Below are positions 7,456 to 15,181 of a DNA stretch of 64,000 nt, in pieces. The notes beneath the pieces were generated by a model, which searched no databases, was not told the DNA's origin, and saw nothing but the letters and a program-made list of their open reading frames with translations. A program made the position numbers and the translations under genes. Numbering within the stretch: position 1 is the stretch's first letter; the number at the start of each line of letters is the position of its first letter. The stretch comes from Synechococcus sp. ATX 2A4 (GTDB lineage Bacteria; Cyanobacteriota; Cyanobacteriia; PCC-6307; Cyanobiaceae), in the NCBI RefSeq assembly GCF_024346375.1, contig NZ_JAGQCV010000010.1, forward strand, positions 1 through 64,000, in the 5' to 3' direction.

Positions 7456-8269
7456 CGCGGCACAGGCGGGGGAAGAAGCCGTCGTTGAGGGCTGTTTCGA
7501 TTTCGCCAGCCAACTGGTATTCACACCGTTCGCTGATGCTCATCAGCACCATGCACAGCACGGCCGTGATGATCCCCAGCAAGGTGGTGTCAAAAGCGGT
7601 GGACAGCCCGCCGGTCACCTCCGTGAGGCTCGCTTTCACCTTGTCGAGATCCTCCACATTGGCCAGCAGACCGGAAAAACCGCCGATCGAGATCGAGATG
7701 CCCAGCACCGTGCCGAGAAAGCCCAGCATGGGCAGCACCCAGATCATCGTGCGGGTCACGCCATAGCCGTCTTCGATGTCGGCCTGGGTCAGGGCGATGT
7801 CGTCTTGATGCAGCTCGCGGGTGGCTCCGCGGGAGCGCGAATCCTGGAAGCAGCGCAGCAGCCGGCAGAGGCGGTTGGCCATCAAGGTGCGGCGCTGACC
7901 CAGCAGGATCAACATGGTGCGCACATCGGAATCGGTCGGGCGCAGATCCACCAACCCACGGGGAATCCAGTCACGGCCCACCTGGCGCCGCTCCTTGCGG
8001 CACCCGATCAGGCGCCGCAGGCAGTAATCCACCACCGTGATCGCGATCGCCAGCGTGATCGGCTGGGTCACCCCCCGCTCCAGCAGAAAGGCCCCCACCG
8101 CGCTGCTGCGGTAGGGCGTGGCGGCGAACACCAGCGCCAGGGTGAGGATCACCCCCACCACGATCGAGAGCAGGGCGGGGCTGCGGATCCAGCGCCGCGG
8201 CGGCAGATCCAGCAGGGCGGGCGCCAGGTCTTCTAATTCCCTGGGGGCCGGCCGGGATGGGTCGATCAT
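7433..8269 (-). CDS. MotA/TolQ/ExbB proton-channel family protein
   Basis: The 278-residue protein has an N-terminal membrane helix (about 30-50), a second hydrophobic part near 70-85, a cytoplasmic stretch, and the family core at about 175-250. The core contains LPMLGFLGTVLGIS and LSTAFDTTLLGIITAVL, which are the conserved third and fourth helices with the GLLGT/STAFxTTxxGL pattern. Such proteins surround an ExbD/TolR dimer and convert proton flow into mechanical work. It is the first gene of a three-gene overlapping set. No TonB, Pal or OmpA-like partner is encoded nearby. Confidence 0.85.
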   Translation of the reverse strand: MIDPSRPAPRELEDLAPALLDLPPRRWIRSPALLSIVVGVILTLALVFAATPYRSSAVGAFLLERGVTQPITLAIAITVVDYCLRRLIGCRKERRQVGRDWIPRGLVDLRPTDSDVRTMLILLGQRRTLMANRLCRLLRCFQDSRSRGATRELHQDDIALTQADIEDGYGVTRTMIWVLPMLGFLGTVLGISISIGGFSGLLANVEDLDKVKASLTEVTGGLSTAFDTTLLGIITAVLCMVLMSISERCEYQLAGEIETALNDGFFPRLCRDETVPAP

Positions 8270-8442
8270 CGGCAGGCCATGGGATTCCGAGGCGGCGGCA
8301 AACGGCTGTAGGCGCTGGCGTTGACGTTAGGGGCGGACCTCCCTCATGGCTGACAGACGTGGGCTCCTGCGCTCTGGCCCATGCCCCCCGGCACAAGCGC
8401 CTCAGGCCTCGCCACCCGGCCCGGTGTTCTTAGCCTCGGCCC

Positions 8443-8841
8443 ATGACAGCTGCCGCTCTCACCCTTTTGTACGACGGAGCCTGCCCGCTCTGCCTGCGCG
8501 AAGTGGCGCTGCTGCGTCGCCGCGATGCCGGCCGGGGCCGGCTGGCGTTCGTGGATATCGATGCTCCCGGCTACGACCCCGCTGCCTATGCCGGCATCAG
8601 CTACCGCGACGCGATGGGGCGCATCCACGGCCTCAGCGCCGACGGCACGGTGCTGCGCGATGTGGCGGTGTTCCGCGAGGCCTACCGGCAGGTGGGTCTG
8701 GGCTGGATCTATGCCCCCACCACCTGGCCACTGCTGGGCTCAGCCGCCGATGCCGCCTATGGGCTCTGGGCCGGTTGGCGGCTGCGCCTCACGGGCCGCC
8801 CCGACCTCGACACCCTCTGCGCGCGCCGGGCCGCCCGCTGA
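8443..8841 (+). CDS. DCC-family (DUF393) protein, second copy
   Basis: The 132-residue protein has the family mark LLYDGACPLC at residues 8-17, with a CxxC pair, then the usual middle part around GRIHGLSADGTVL and a C-terminal WPLLGSAADAAYGLWA. It belongs to the same broad family as the protein at 2603-2995, but the two differ strongly and are not a recent duplication. The function is unknown beyond the thioredoxin-like motif. The gene diverges from the stator cassette across about 170 bases. Confidence 0.85.
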   Translation: MTAAALTLLYDGACPLCLREVALLRRRDAGRGRLAFVDIDAPGYDPAAYAGISYRDAMGRIHGLSADGTVLRDVAVFREAYRQVGLGWIYAPTTWPLLGSAADAAYGLWAGWRLRLTGRPDLDTLCARRAAR

Positions 8842-8899
8842 CCCCGCTCCCTCACCCAGCCCACTGACCCCTTCACCTGTTTCTGACACCTCTTGTCCC

Positions 8900-9355
8900 A
8901 TGTCTGAGCCCATGTCTGAGCCCGCCGCTCCGCTGCTCACCCCCGCCTCGTTGCAGGCCCTGTTCACCAAGCCCTATGGGCAGCCGGCCCCTTCGCAGGA
9001 GCAGTGGCGGGCCGTTTATGCCGAGAACGTGCATTTCAGTGATCCCACCCAGGAGGCCAGCGGCATCGACGCCTACCTCGCCGCCCAGGAAGGGCTGATG
9101 AAACGCTGCGACGACGTGATGCTGCGCTCCGAAGCGGTGGCGATCAGCGACCGCACCGCCTTCGTGGAGTGGGTGATGGGCCTGCGGATCAAGGGCGTGG
9201 AATTCGTCTATCCCGGCACCACCCGCCTGCTGCTGGATGAAGCGGGCAAGATCATTGACCACCGCGACTACTTCGACTTCGTGGGCCCAACCTTCGCCCC
9301 AGTGCCCGTGATCGGCCCCTTCGTGCGCTGGATGTACCGCCGCTTCGTGAGCTGA
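8900..9355 (+). CDS. SnoaL/NTF2-like protein
   Basis: The 151-residue protein has the cone-shaped-barrel pattern of NTF2-like proteins. Residues WRAVYAENVHFSDPTQEASGIDAYL form the first helix and strand, followed by FVEWVMGLRIKG and a C-terminal IIDHRDYFDFVG. Similar proteins bind small hydrophobic ligands or act as isomerases, but most are uncharacterised. Two ATG codons 12 bases apart (8900 and 8912) both read MSEP, and either may be the start. It follows the DUF393 gene by 58 bases. Confidence 0.75.
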   Translation: MSEPMSEPAAPLLTPASLQALFTKPYGQPAPSQEQWRAVYAENVHFSDPTQEASGIDAYLAAQEGLMKRCDDVMLRSEAVAISDRTAFVEWVMGLRIKGVEFVYPGTTRLLLDEAGKIIDHRDYFDFVGPTFAPVPVIGPFVRWMYRRFVS

Positions 9356-9495
9356 ACCTGCAGCTCCGGTTGAGGCCCCAGCTGGCGGCCATGGCGCGAG
9401 CTGGGCAAGTGATGAGTCGAGAGTGAACGTTGCAGTCGTAAAAATACGGGGACAAGTAGCCGCCTGATCGGCAAGGTGAGAATGAAGCGGAGGTC

Positions 9496-9597
9496 ATGAG
9501 CGAAAAATTAGAAGCCACTGAGAATGGTGTGATTATTTCTGGGCTTGACGCTTGCCCTTCGCCGGTTGATACTCACGTTCAGGCAATGGGGCTGTGA
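9496..9597 (+). CDS. Possible small protein with strong ribosome binding site
   Basis: A 33-codon frame begins at an ATG preceded by GCGGAGGT, a near-perfect Shine-Dalgarno sequence that is uncommon in this window. The product starts MSEKLEATENG and ends VQAMGL. It has no known motif or membrane helix. It sits alone in an AT-richer gap. The ribosome site is the main support; the gene could also be a chance frame. Confidence 0.35.
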   Translation: MSEKLEATENGVIISGLDACPSPVDTHVQAMGL

Positions 9598-9786
9598 TTT
9601 CAGCGTCGTTCGCCCCCTGCAGGGCCGTAAATTGGCTCCTGTTCCATTCACTTTTTCACCCTCTTCTTTTCTCCTCCCTTGTTTTGGCCATCGCCGCTCC
9701 CAGTGCTGGGCCTGTTGCGCAGGCCGTTCTTGGCCGCTGTCCCTGCCGGCCCCATTGCCGCGCCTGAAGTGACGACCTTCCCTGCG

Positions 9787-10023
9787 ATGGAACCCGACCC
9801 CGCCCCCTCCTCCGGCAAGGACCAAAGAGCAAGTGGGGCTGAACCTGAAGCACAGCTGCCTTACGTTCCAGCCCATCGCGACCCGGGTTACGAGGCACTT
9901 GTTTATCGCTGCAAGCTCGAACTCCTGGCCGAGCGTAAGCAGGCTGATCAAGTTAATCCGCCCGCAGGCCCACCGGCCAGCCCACCAGTAAGTCCGCCAG
10001 CGGGCGATATCAACCCTGCCTGA
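9787..10023 (+). CDS. Possible small hypothetical protein
   Basis: The 78-residue frame begins MEPDPAPSSG and contains a helical segment with ALVYRCKLELLAER, ending in a Pro-rich repeat (PAGPPASPPVSPPAGD). No ribosome site is visible. The central helix and the abrupt change to low complexity look protein-like, but no family is recognised and it could be spurious. Confidence 0.35.
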   Translation: MEPDPAPSSGKDQRASGAEPEAQLPYVPAHRDPGYEALVYRCKLELLAERKQADQVNPPAGPPASPPVSPPAGDINPA

Positions 10024-10104
10024 ATCGATCGGTCTGGTGAATTTATTGCCTTGTTGATTCGCCTGCAGCGAGGCTGCTGAAAGCGGACACCTCGTGCCGG
10101 TGGT

Positions 10105-10680
10105 TCAGAAGCTTGAACCGGGGGTGTTCAGGAAGGCCAGTTCCTCGCTGCTCGAAAGCCGTGCGAGCGCGTCGTTGCGGTGTGGAAAGCGGCCGAAGCG
10201 GGCGATCACCTCCAGGTGGCGGCGGGCGAAGGCGGCGGTGCGCGCATCAGTGAACTGCTCAAACAAGGGGCCGGCCGCCTGTTGAACGGCGAGGTCTTCG
10301 GCGTGCATCAGCGGCATCAGCCAGAACTGCCGGCGGGCCTGGTCGCTTTCGGCCGCCACCCAGCCGCTCGCGACCGCGCTCTGGCTGAGAGCGAGGGCCG
10401 CCCCATCGCCGCTGAACGCCATCGCGGAGCCCCGCCAGATCTGGCGGGGGAACTGATCGAGCAGCAGCACCAGCGCCAGGCCGGTGTCCGGCTGCTGGCC
10501 CCAGGCCGCCAGTTCTCCTGCCACCGCCTGGCGGGTCAGGCCGATGAACCGCTCCCGCAGCTGGTGGTCGAAGGCCGGATCCTTGATGAACCATTGGCTG
10601 GGCGTTGACGCTTCAAACCAGAAATTCAGCACCTCGCTCCCCAGCTCCTCCGCCCCCAGCTCCACGGCAGCAGCAGCCAT
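10105..10680 (-). CDS. DUF924 family protein
   Basis: The 191-residue protein matches DUF924 clearly. VLNFWFEA is the N-terminal mark, LLLDQFPRQIWRG the central one, then FWLMPLMHAED and a C-terminal RFGRFPHRN. The family is helical and widespread in bacteria but has no assigned reaction. I chose the ATG at 10680; a TTG at 10743 is in frame but adds residues outside the domain. It diverges from the PAP2 phosphatase gene. Confidence 0.88.
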   Translation of the reverse strand: MAAAAVELGAEELGSEVLNFWFEASTPSQWFIKDPAFDHQLRERFIGLTRQAVAGELAAWGQQPDTGLALVLLLDQFPRQIWRGSAMAFSGDGAALALSQSAVASGWVAAESDQARRQFWLMPLMHAEDLAVQQAAGPLFEQFTDARTAAFARRHLEVIARFGRFPHRNDALARLSSSEELAFLNTPGSSF

Positions 10681-10917
10681 TGGCCCCACGCAGTTGTCTG
10701 CATCCTGATGGGCCGAAGGCTGGTCGAACAGGCGCGACAACAACGTGCAACGGCCCCCAAACCAACCACCGGAGCGTCCGTCGACAGCGCCTCAGTGGAC
10801 GCCGAATCCCCGCAGACATCCAGGTTGGCGTGGCACTCCTGCCGCTTTCGGAGCTAATCCGTGCCTGGATGTTGTTCCCCACTCCCTAATCTCTGCGCTT
10901 GTGCAGGGCTGAAGATC

Positions 10918-11724
10918 ATGCGGCTTGGACTCTGTCTTTATGGCCTGGTGATCCCCTCCTGCCTGGTGCTGCATGGCGGGCAGGCCTTGGCACAGCCTGC
11001 TTTACAACCCGCTTTACAGCCCACAGCCCTCCCGAGTGCCCTCCTGCCTGCTGCTGCTCCGCCCTACGACGACCCGGCAGCGGGTCTGCAGCTCGATCCA
11101 GACTCCTTTCGCGCCGTGATCGGCAAGCCACCGGCGCCCGCCAGCCCGGAGGAGCGCGACGATCTGGCGATCCTGCGCTGGAACCAGCGCACCCGCACGC
11201 CCGATGGGGTGCTGCACAGCTGGCGCTTCCTGAACCGCAACCTCAGCCTGTTTGATGCCGCCCTCGGCGCCAACCTGCGGGACACCGCACCGGCGCTGTA
11301 CAGGGGGTTGCCAGCCTTTCTCAGCCGTGCCGACACCCTCAAGAATCAGCTCAAGAAGGCCATTGCCCGGCCGCGTCCCTTTCTGAGCCATCGCGACCTG
11401 CAGCCTTGCCTGCCGCTGGAAAGCGGTTGGTCGTATCCCAGCGGCCATGCCACCTGGTTCGCCACAGCGTCCCTGCTGCTGGCCGATCTGGTGCCAGAGC
11501 GGCGGGAACGGCTGCTGCTGGTGGGCCGTCAAGGGGGCTACGTCCGCGCTTACTGCGGCGTGCACTATCCCAGTGATGTGCTGGCCAGCCAGCGCCTGGC
11601 CGAAGCCATCAGTAAGGAGGTGATTGCCTCTCCCCAGTGGCAGACGTTCAAGCAGCAGGTTGCGGCGGATCGCCAGCGGCTGCTGGTGGCCCCGGCCGCT
11701 GGCCTTTCCCTGCTCACCAACTGA
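10918..11724 (+). CDS. Secreted PAP2-type acid phosphatase
   Basis: The 268-residue protein begins with a signal peptide ending near GQALAQ. The three PAP2 motifs are all present: KKAIARPRP (146-154), YPSGH (173-177) and RAYCGVHYPSD (210-220). His177 and His216 are the expected catalytic histidines. Such class A non-specific acid phosphatases release phosphate from organic esters in the periplasm, which would help phosphate scavenging. I chose the ATG at 10918 because it starts the signal peptide; frames upstream to 10861 are open but unsupported. Confidence 0.88.
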   Translation: MRLGLCLYGLVIPSCLVLHGGQALAQPALQPALQPTALPSALLPAAAPPYDDPAAGLQLDPDSFRAVIGKPPAPASPEERDDLAILRWNQRTRTPDGVLHSWRFLNRNLSLFDAALGANLRDTAPALYRGLPAFLSRADTLKNQLKKAIARPRPFLSHRDLQPCLPLESGWSYPSGHATWFATASLLLADLVPERRERLLLVGRQGGYVRAYCGVHYPSDVLASQRLAEAISKEVIASPQWQTFKQQVAADRQRLLVAPAAGLSLLTN

Positions 11725-11754
11725 TCCCAGGCCGCTTCAGTCGAACGTGCGGCT

Positions 11755-11937
11755 TCAGCCGTGGCATTCGCAGCCACAGCCTGCGTGGCAGGGCTCACCG
11801 TTGGGGTGGCCGCTGGCGCAGGCGTCGCTGCAGAACAGCAAGGCGCCATTGCGGAACGGTGTGTCGGTCTTCACGGTGCAATTGCAGCCTGTGCAGGCGC
11901 ACTGGGTGGTGGTGGGTTTCTCCAGGGTGGCGTTCAT
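11755..11937 (-). CDS. smtA: Bacterial metallothionein (SmtA type)
   Basis: The 60-residue protein carries ten cysteines (13, 15, 18, 20, 36, 40, 50, 54, 56, 58) and three histidines (44, 51, 59). The middle LFCSDACASGH matches the zinc-finger-like part of SmtA (family form YYCSEACADGH), and the end CGCECHG matches its C-terminus. SmtA binds zinc and cadmium in a four-metal cluster. A good ribosome site (GGAGAGG) precedes the ATG. No SmtB/ArsR repressor gene is in the window, and no clear SmtB operator was seen in the 85-base divergent gap to the marC gene. Confidence 0.93.
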   Translation of the reverse strand: MNATLEKPTTTQCACTGCNCTVKTDTPFRNGALLFCSDACASGHPNGEPCHAGCGCECHG

Positions 11938-12022
11938 GGCCTCTCCGTGGTGATGGGTGTGCGTCCACTCTGCTGCCGCTGGCGCCGAGCTGCTTCATCC
12001 TGAAACCGGATCGAGCAGTGCC

Positions 12023-12625
12023 ATGACCCTGATCAACACCGCCGTCGGGCTGCTGGCGATCAGTTCGCCGATCGGCGTGCTGCCGGTGGTGGCCAGGGCC
12101 GCCGGCGGCGATCCCAGCCGGGTGCGGCAGATCAGCCGCCTGGCGGTGCTCACGTTTCTGTTCACCCTGCTGGCCGCCTGCTGGTGGGGGCAGGGGCTGC
12201 TGGATCTGTTCGCCATCACCCTCGATACCTTCCGGGTGGCTGGTGGCCTGATCCTGCTGCCGATCGGCCTGCGCCTGATTGAGGGGATGGAGGTGAGCCA
12301 CCCCGACGTCGAGACCGATGCCGGCAGCCTCGGGGTGGTGCCGATCGGGCTGCCCTTGCTGGCCGGACCGGCGGCGATCTCCCTGGTGGTGGCGGATGCA
12401 CCGGCCAGCTGGCAGGGCCGCCTGGCCCTCAGCGGTGTGATCACCCTGCTGGCGCTGGCGATTTACCTGATCCTGCGTGTGTCGATGCCCCTTCGCCGCG
12501 CCCTGGGGGAGCTGCAGGAAAAGGTGATCAGCCGGCTGATGGGCCTGCTGCTCAGTGCCATCGGCGTGCAGATGCTGGTGGTGGGCCTGAAGGGCTGCTT
12601 TCCGGTGTTGGCTGCGGCAGGGTGA
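12023..12625 (+). CDS. MarC/UPF0056 family membrane protein
   Basis: The 200-residue protein has about six membrane helices and the family marks SSPIGVLPVV near the N-terminus, LILLPIGLRLIEG in the middle, and VPIGLPLLAGPAAISLV around residues 110-127. MarC proteins are integral membrane proteins with no proven transport substrate. The ATG at 12023 starts the first helix directly. It diverges from the metallothionein gene across 85 bases, so the two may share a control region. Confidence 0.85.
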   Translation: MTLINTAVGLLAISSPIGVLPVVARAAGGDPSRVRQISRLAVLTFLFTLLAACWWGQGLLDLFAITLDTFRVAGGLILLPIGLRLIEGMEVSHPDVETDAGSLGVVPIGLPLLAGPAAISLVVADAPASWQGRLALSGVITLLALAIYLILRVSMPLRRALGELQEKVISRLMGLLLSAIGVQMLVVGLKGCFPVLAAAG

Positions 12626-12709
12626 AGCATCAGGCAACACAACTTCATGGACGAGTGTGTCTGTGCGTCTCCGCACCTGCCATCCCCTCGCTCGATACAG
12701 GACGTCAGC

Positions 12710-12829
12710 ATGACTAGACCGAAGCACCAGGATGTTCAGGCCGTGCTGCATACCATTCCGCTCCTGGCCGCTACCTGTCTGGCGGGTTTCGCGATGTTGC
12801 AACTGTTGTTCAGCGCCGGTACCTGGTAG
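12710..12829 (+). CDS. Possible very small membrane protein
   Basis: The 39-residue frame reads MTRPKHQDVQ, followed by a single hydrophobic helix (IPLLAATCLAGFAMLQLLF). An AGGA sits about eight bases before the ATG, a reasonable ribosome site. A longer frame from 12647 is open. Small one-helix proteins of this kind are common in cyanobacteria, but I recognise no family. Confidence 0.4.
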   Translation: MTRPKHQDVQAVLHTIPLLAATCLAGFAMLQLLFSAGTW

Positions 12830-13224
12830 TGGGTGCGTGTGAACCAGTGTGTTGCTGGTGGCTCCTGATCGCTGGCTGTGGCCCGTTCGCAACTGCATCA
12901 AGGCGTACACCAGCCGGGATGGGTTTCGGCTGACGTCTTGTGTTCGCTGCTGGCTTTCTGACTATGAGAATCAGTTGGGCAAGATGGGTAGCCAATGCTT
13001 CAGGTCGGCGTCCCTCTTCAAGGCTTTGGGTGATCGCTTCGACTGTTGTTCGTGCTTGCGCCGAGTGACAGCTATTGGGTTAAATTGTGAACCTCATGCG
13101 TATGGATCATCCCTGCTGGCGATGGGGATCGGCTGCTGGTGGCTTGCGAAGTGTGATCATGCAGGTGTCCAATCTGGCTGGCCTGGATGTTGCTAAGCTG
13201 CTTCTTGGCAGGGCGCCATCGTTC
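12830..13224. other. Gap without a convincing gene
   Basis: About 395 bases with lower GC than the surroundings. A forward frame at 12849-13196 is open but has irregular composition, with many Cys and Trp, and no motif. No tRNA, hairpin terminator or repeat was recognised. Confidence 0.4.
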
Positions 13225-13812
13225 ATGCAGCAGGTTTGGAACACCGGAAAGCTTGTGAAATGGAATGACGAACGCGGGTTCGGTTTCGTTCTTCCTGAAG
13301 GTGCTGATTCAGGCAGCGAAGTGTTTGTTCCTATCCGTGCCGTTCCCCCCTGCGGCAGGCGCCCCAGAATTGGCGACCAGCTTCGGTTCACCACCAACGA
13401 GGCCACCGATGGGCGTGTTCGCGTGGGGCAGGCTCAGCTTGTTAGTGTGAGCATGGGTGTGGGTAAGGTGGCGCGGCCACATGCTCATCACGCCTCCAGG
13501 CACCCGCGCCGATCGGCAAGGTCCGCCTCTGCCTCGTGGCGGCAGCGGGTTGGATTGGTTGTGCTCGCCGGCGCACTGCTGGCTCTTGGCACGCGCTTCT
13601 GCTCGAGCACGCGCCCAGGAATTGTTGAATCCATCACACAGCCGGATTGTCTGGTGAAGGGAAATGTCTCGATGAACTCAGGCATGAAGCTCTATCACGT
13701 GCCTGGCATGGAGGATTATGTCAACACCAGGATTGATCCCGAAAAAGGGGAGCGGTGGTTCTGCACCGAGCAGGAGGCCCTCTCCGCTGGATGGGTCAGA
13801 GCGCCCCGCTGA
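13225..13812 (+). CDS. Cold-shock domain / membrane helix / sunset domain fusion
   Basis: The 195-residue protein joins three parts. Residues 5-74 are a cold-shock-like domain with the RNP1-like GKLVKWNDERGFGFV. Residues 108-124 are a membrane helix after a His/Arg/Ser-rich linker. Residues 140-192 (CLVKGN, YHVPG, GERWFC, EEA-like and AGW) match the small sunset domain often found beside thermonuclease or in secreted proteins. A cytoplasmic nucleic-acid domain would thus be tethered to a periplasmic module. I chose the ATG at 13225; the frame stays open to 13087 without resemblance. Confidence 0.75.
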   Translation: MQQVWNTGKLVKWNDERGFGFVLPEGADSGSEVFVPIRAVPPCGRRPRIGDQLRFTTNEATDGRVRVGQAQLVSVSMGVGKVARPHAHHASRHPRRSARSASASWRQRVGLVVLAGALLALGTRFCSSTRPGIVESITQPDCLVKGNVSMNSGMKLYHVPGMEDYVNTRIDPEKGERWFCTEQEALSAGWVRAPR

Positions 13813-13899
13813 GCGCCTCACTGTGAGCGCCCCTCTGAGATCTCTGCTGAGATTTCCACTGAATGAATGCAACCGATTCTCCTCAACCCATGCACCCCG

Positions 13900-14391
13900 A
13901 TGAAAGTGATCCTGCTGGGAAATTCAGGCGCGGGCAAAACCACCCTCGCAAAACGGCTCACTGCGCATCACCCTGCTGCCCTGCTCTCGTTGGATGCGGT
14001 GGCGTTTGACGGCACCGCCCAGCGGCGGCCCCTGGAGGCGAGTCTGGAAGATGTCCAGGGATTCGTCTCCAGCCACCCCAGCTGGATCATCGAAGGCTGC
14101 TACGCCGACCTCATCGGGCCGATCCTGCCCCTGTGCGAGGAACTGATCTTCCTCAACCCCGGTGTGGAAACCTGCCTGGCCCATTGCCGTGCGCGGCCCT
14201 GGGAACCAGAGAAGTTCAGCTCCCGGCAGCAGCAGGACGCCCATCTGCACAACCTGCTCGAGTGGGTGCGGTCTTACCCGCACCGAACCGATGCCTATGG
14301 GTATGCCCAACACCGGCAACTCTTTGATTCCTTTCCTGGTCCAAAGCGCGAACTCACGCACATCGAAAAAGAGACACCTGCCAGGCTTTGA
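13900..14391 (+). CDS. P-loop NTPase / small-molecule kinase-like protein
   Basis: The 163-residue protein begins MKVILLGNSGAGKTTLA, a Walker A motif at residues 7-15. ALLSLDAVAFDGTAQRRP and SWIIEGCYADL follow, a pattern seen in adenylate- or shikimate-kinase-like and topology-modulation P-loop proteins. The Arg-rich CRARPWEPEKF could be the lid. The likely role is phosphoryl transfer to an unknown small substrate. It stands alone between the sunset fusion and tRNA-Val. Confidence 0.75.
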   Translation: MKVILLGNSGAGKTTLAKRLTAHHPAALLSLDAVAFDGTAQRRPLEASLEDVQGFVSSHPSWIIEGCYADLIGPILPLCEELIFLNPGVETCLAHCRARPWEPEKFSSRQQQDAHLHNLLEWVRSYPHRTDAYGYAQHRQLFDSFPGPKRELTHIEKETPARL

Positions 14392-14479
14392 TGTGGCCTG
14401 CCGCGCGGAACGCGACTGCCTGCCTCCGGGCGAAACAGGTTGCCTGCCTCACCCGTGCAGGCGGCCAGGGTTGTGGCAA

Positions 14480-14551
<72 letters not shown>

Positions 14552-14612
14552 CACGCCCCCATTCTGGCCGTGTCACCCCCCATGCTGGCAACCATCCGGC
14601 GCCCGTACCTCG

Positions 14613-15146
14613 ATGGCCAGTGGCCGCAGCCACGACCGCGCCATCTGTTGGCTGTGTGTGCCCTTCGGGCTGCTGTGGTGGCCGTGGCTGGGATTGGCTG
14701 GGGTGGTGAGCGGCTGCGGCGGCTTTCTGGTGGGGGGCTTGTGGCTGTCCCCCGACCTCGACACCGTCTCGCGGCCGCTGCGCCGCTGGGGGCCGCTGGC
14801 GGTGATCTGGCAGCCCTATCGCCGCTGCATGCGGCACCGCTCGATCGCCTCCCACGGTCCGCTGCTGGGCACCGGCCTGCGCCTGGCCTACCTGGCGGTG
14901 TGGCTGCTGACGTTCAGCCTGCTGCTGCAGCCCTTCGGTGTGCCATCGCCCCGGGCGCTCGCCGTAGGCCTGCAGACGCTGTGGAGCGCCAACAGCGGGC
15001 TGCTGCTGGCAGCTCTGGCCGGGCTGGAAGCCAGCAGCTGGCTGCATCTGCTGCAGGATGGCGACCCCGATGCGCGCCTGCCGCGCCGCTGGCGCCGTTG
15101 CCGCCGCCGCTCCAGCGGCGACCGCGCCCGGTCCGTGAGACGGTGA
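14613..15146 (+). CDS. DUF2227 putative metal-binding membrane protein
   Basis: The 177-residue protein begins with a short SGRSHDR motif and continues with hydrophobic helices. It carries the family-specific LSPDLDTVSRPLRRWG and IWQPYRRCMRHRSIASHG, where Asp and His residues may bind a metal. DUF2227 is a cyanobacterial family of YdjM-like membrane proteins of unknown role. The C-terminus is very Arg-rich. It begins 61 bases past tRNA-Val in the opposite direction and leads into mazG. Confidence 0.85.
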   Translation: MASGRSHDRAICWLCVPFGLLWWPWLGLAGVVSGCGGFLVGGLWLSPDLDTVSRPLRRWGPLAVIWQPYRRCMRHRSIASHGPLLGTGLRLAYLAVWLLTFSLLLQPFGVPSPRALAVGLQTLWSANSGLLLAALAGLEASSWLHLLQDGDPDARLPRRWRRCRRRSSGDRARSVRR

Positions 15147-15181
15147 GGAGCAAGGGCGCTGCGCCCCCCTCATGCCTCGCC

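Noticed and set aside
6287-8269. Zorya-type defence system
   Set aside because: The MotA-like protein lacks the long tail of ZorA, no OmpA-type peptidoglycan domain is seen in the ExbD-like proteins and no helicase or nuclease gene is nearby.
12849-13196. 115-codon forward frame
   Set aside because: Cys/Trp-heavy irregular composition, no ribosome site, no motif.
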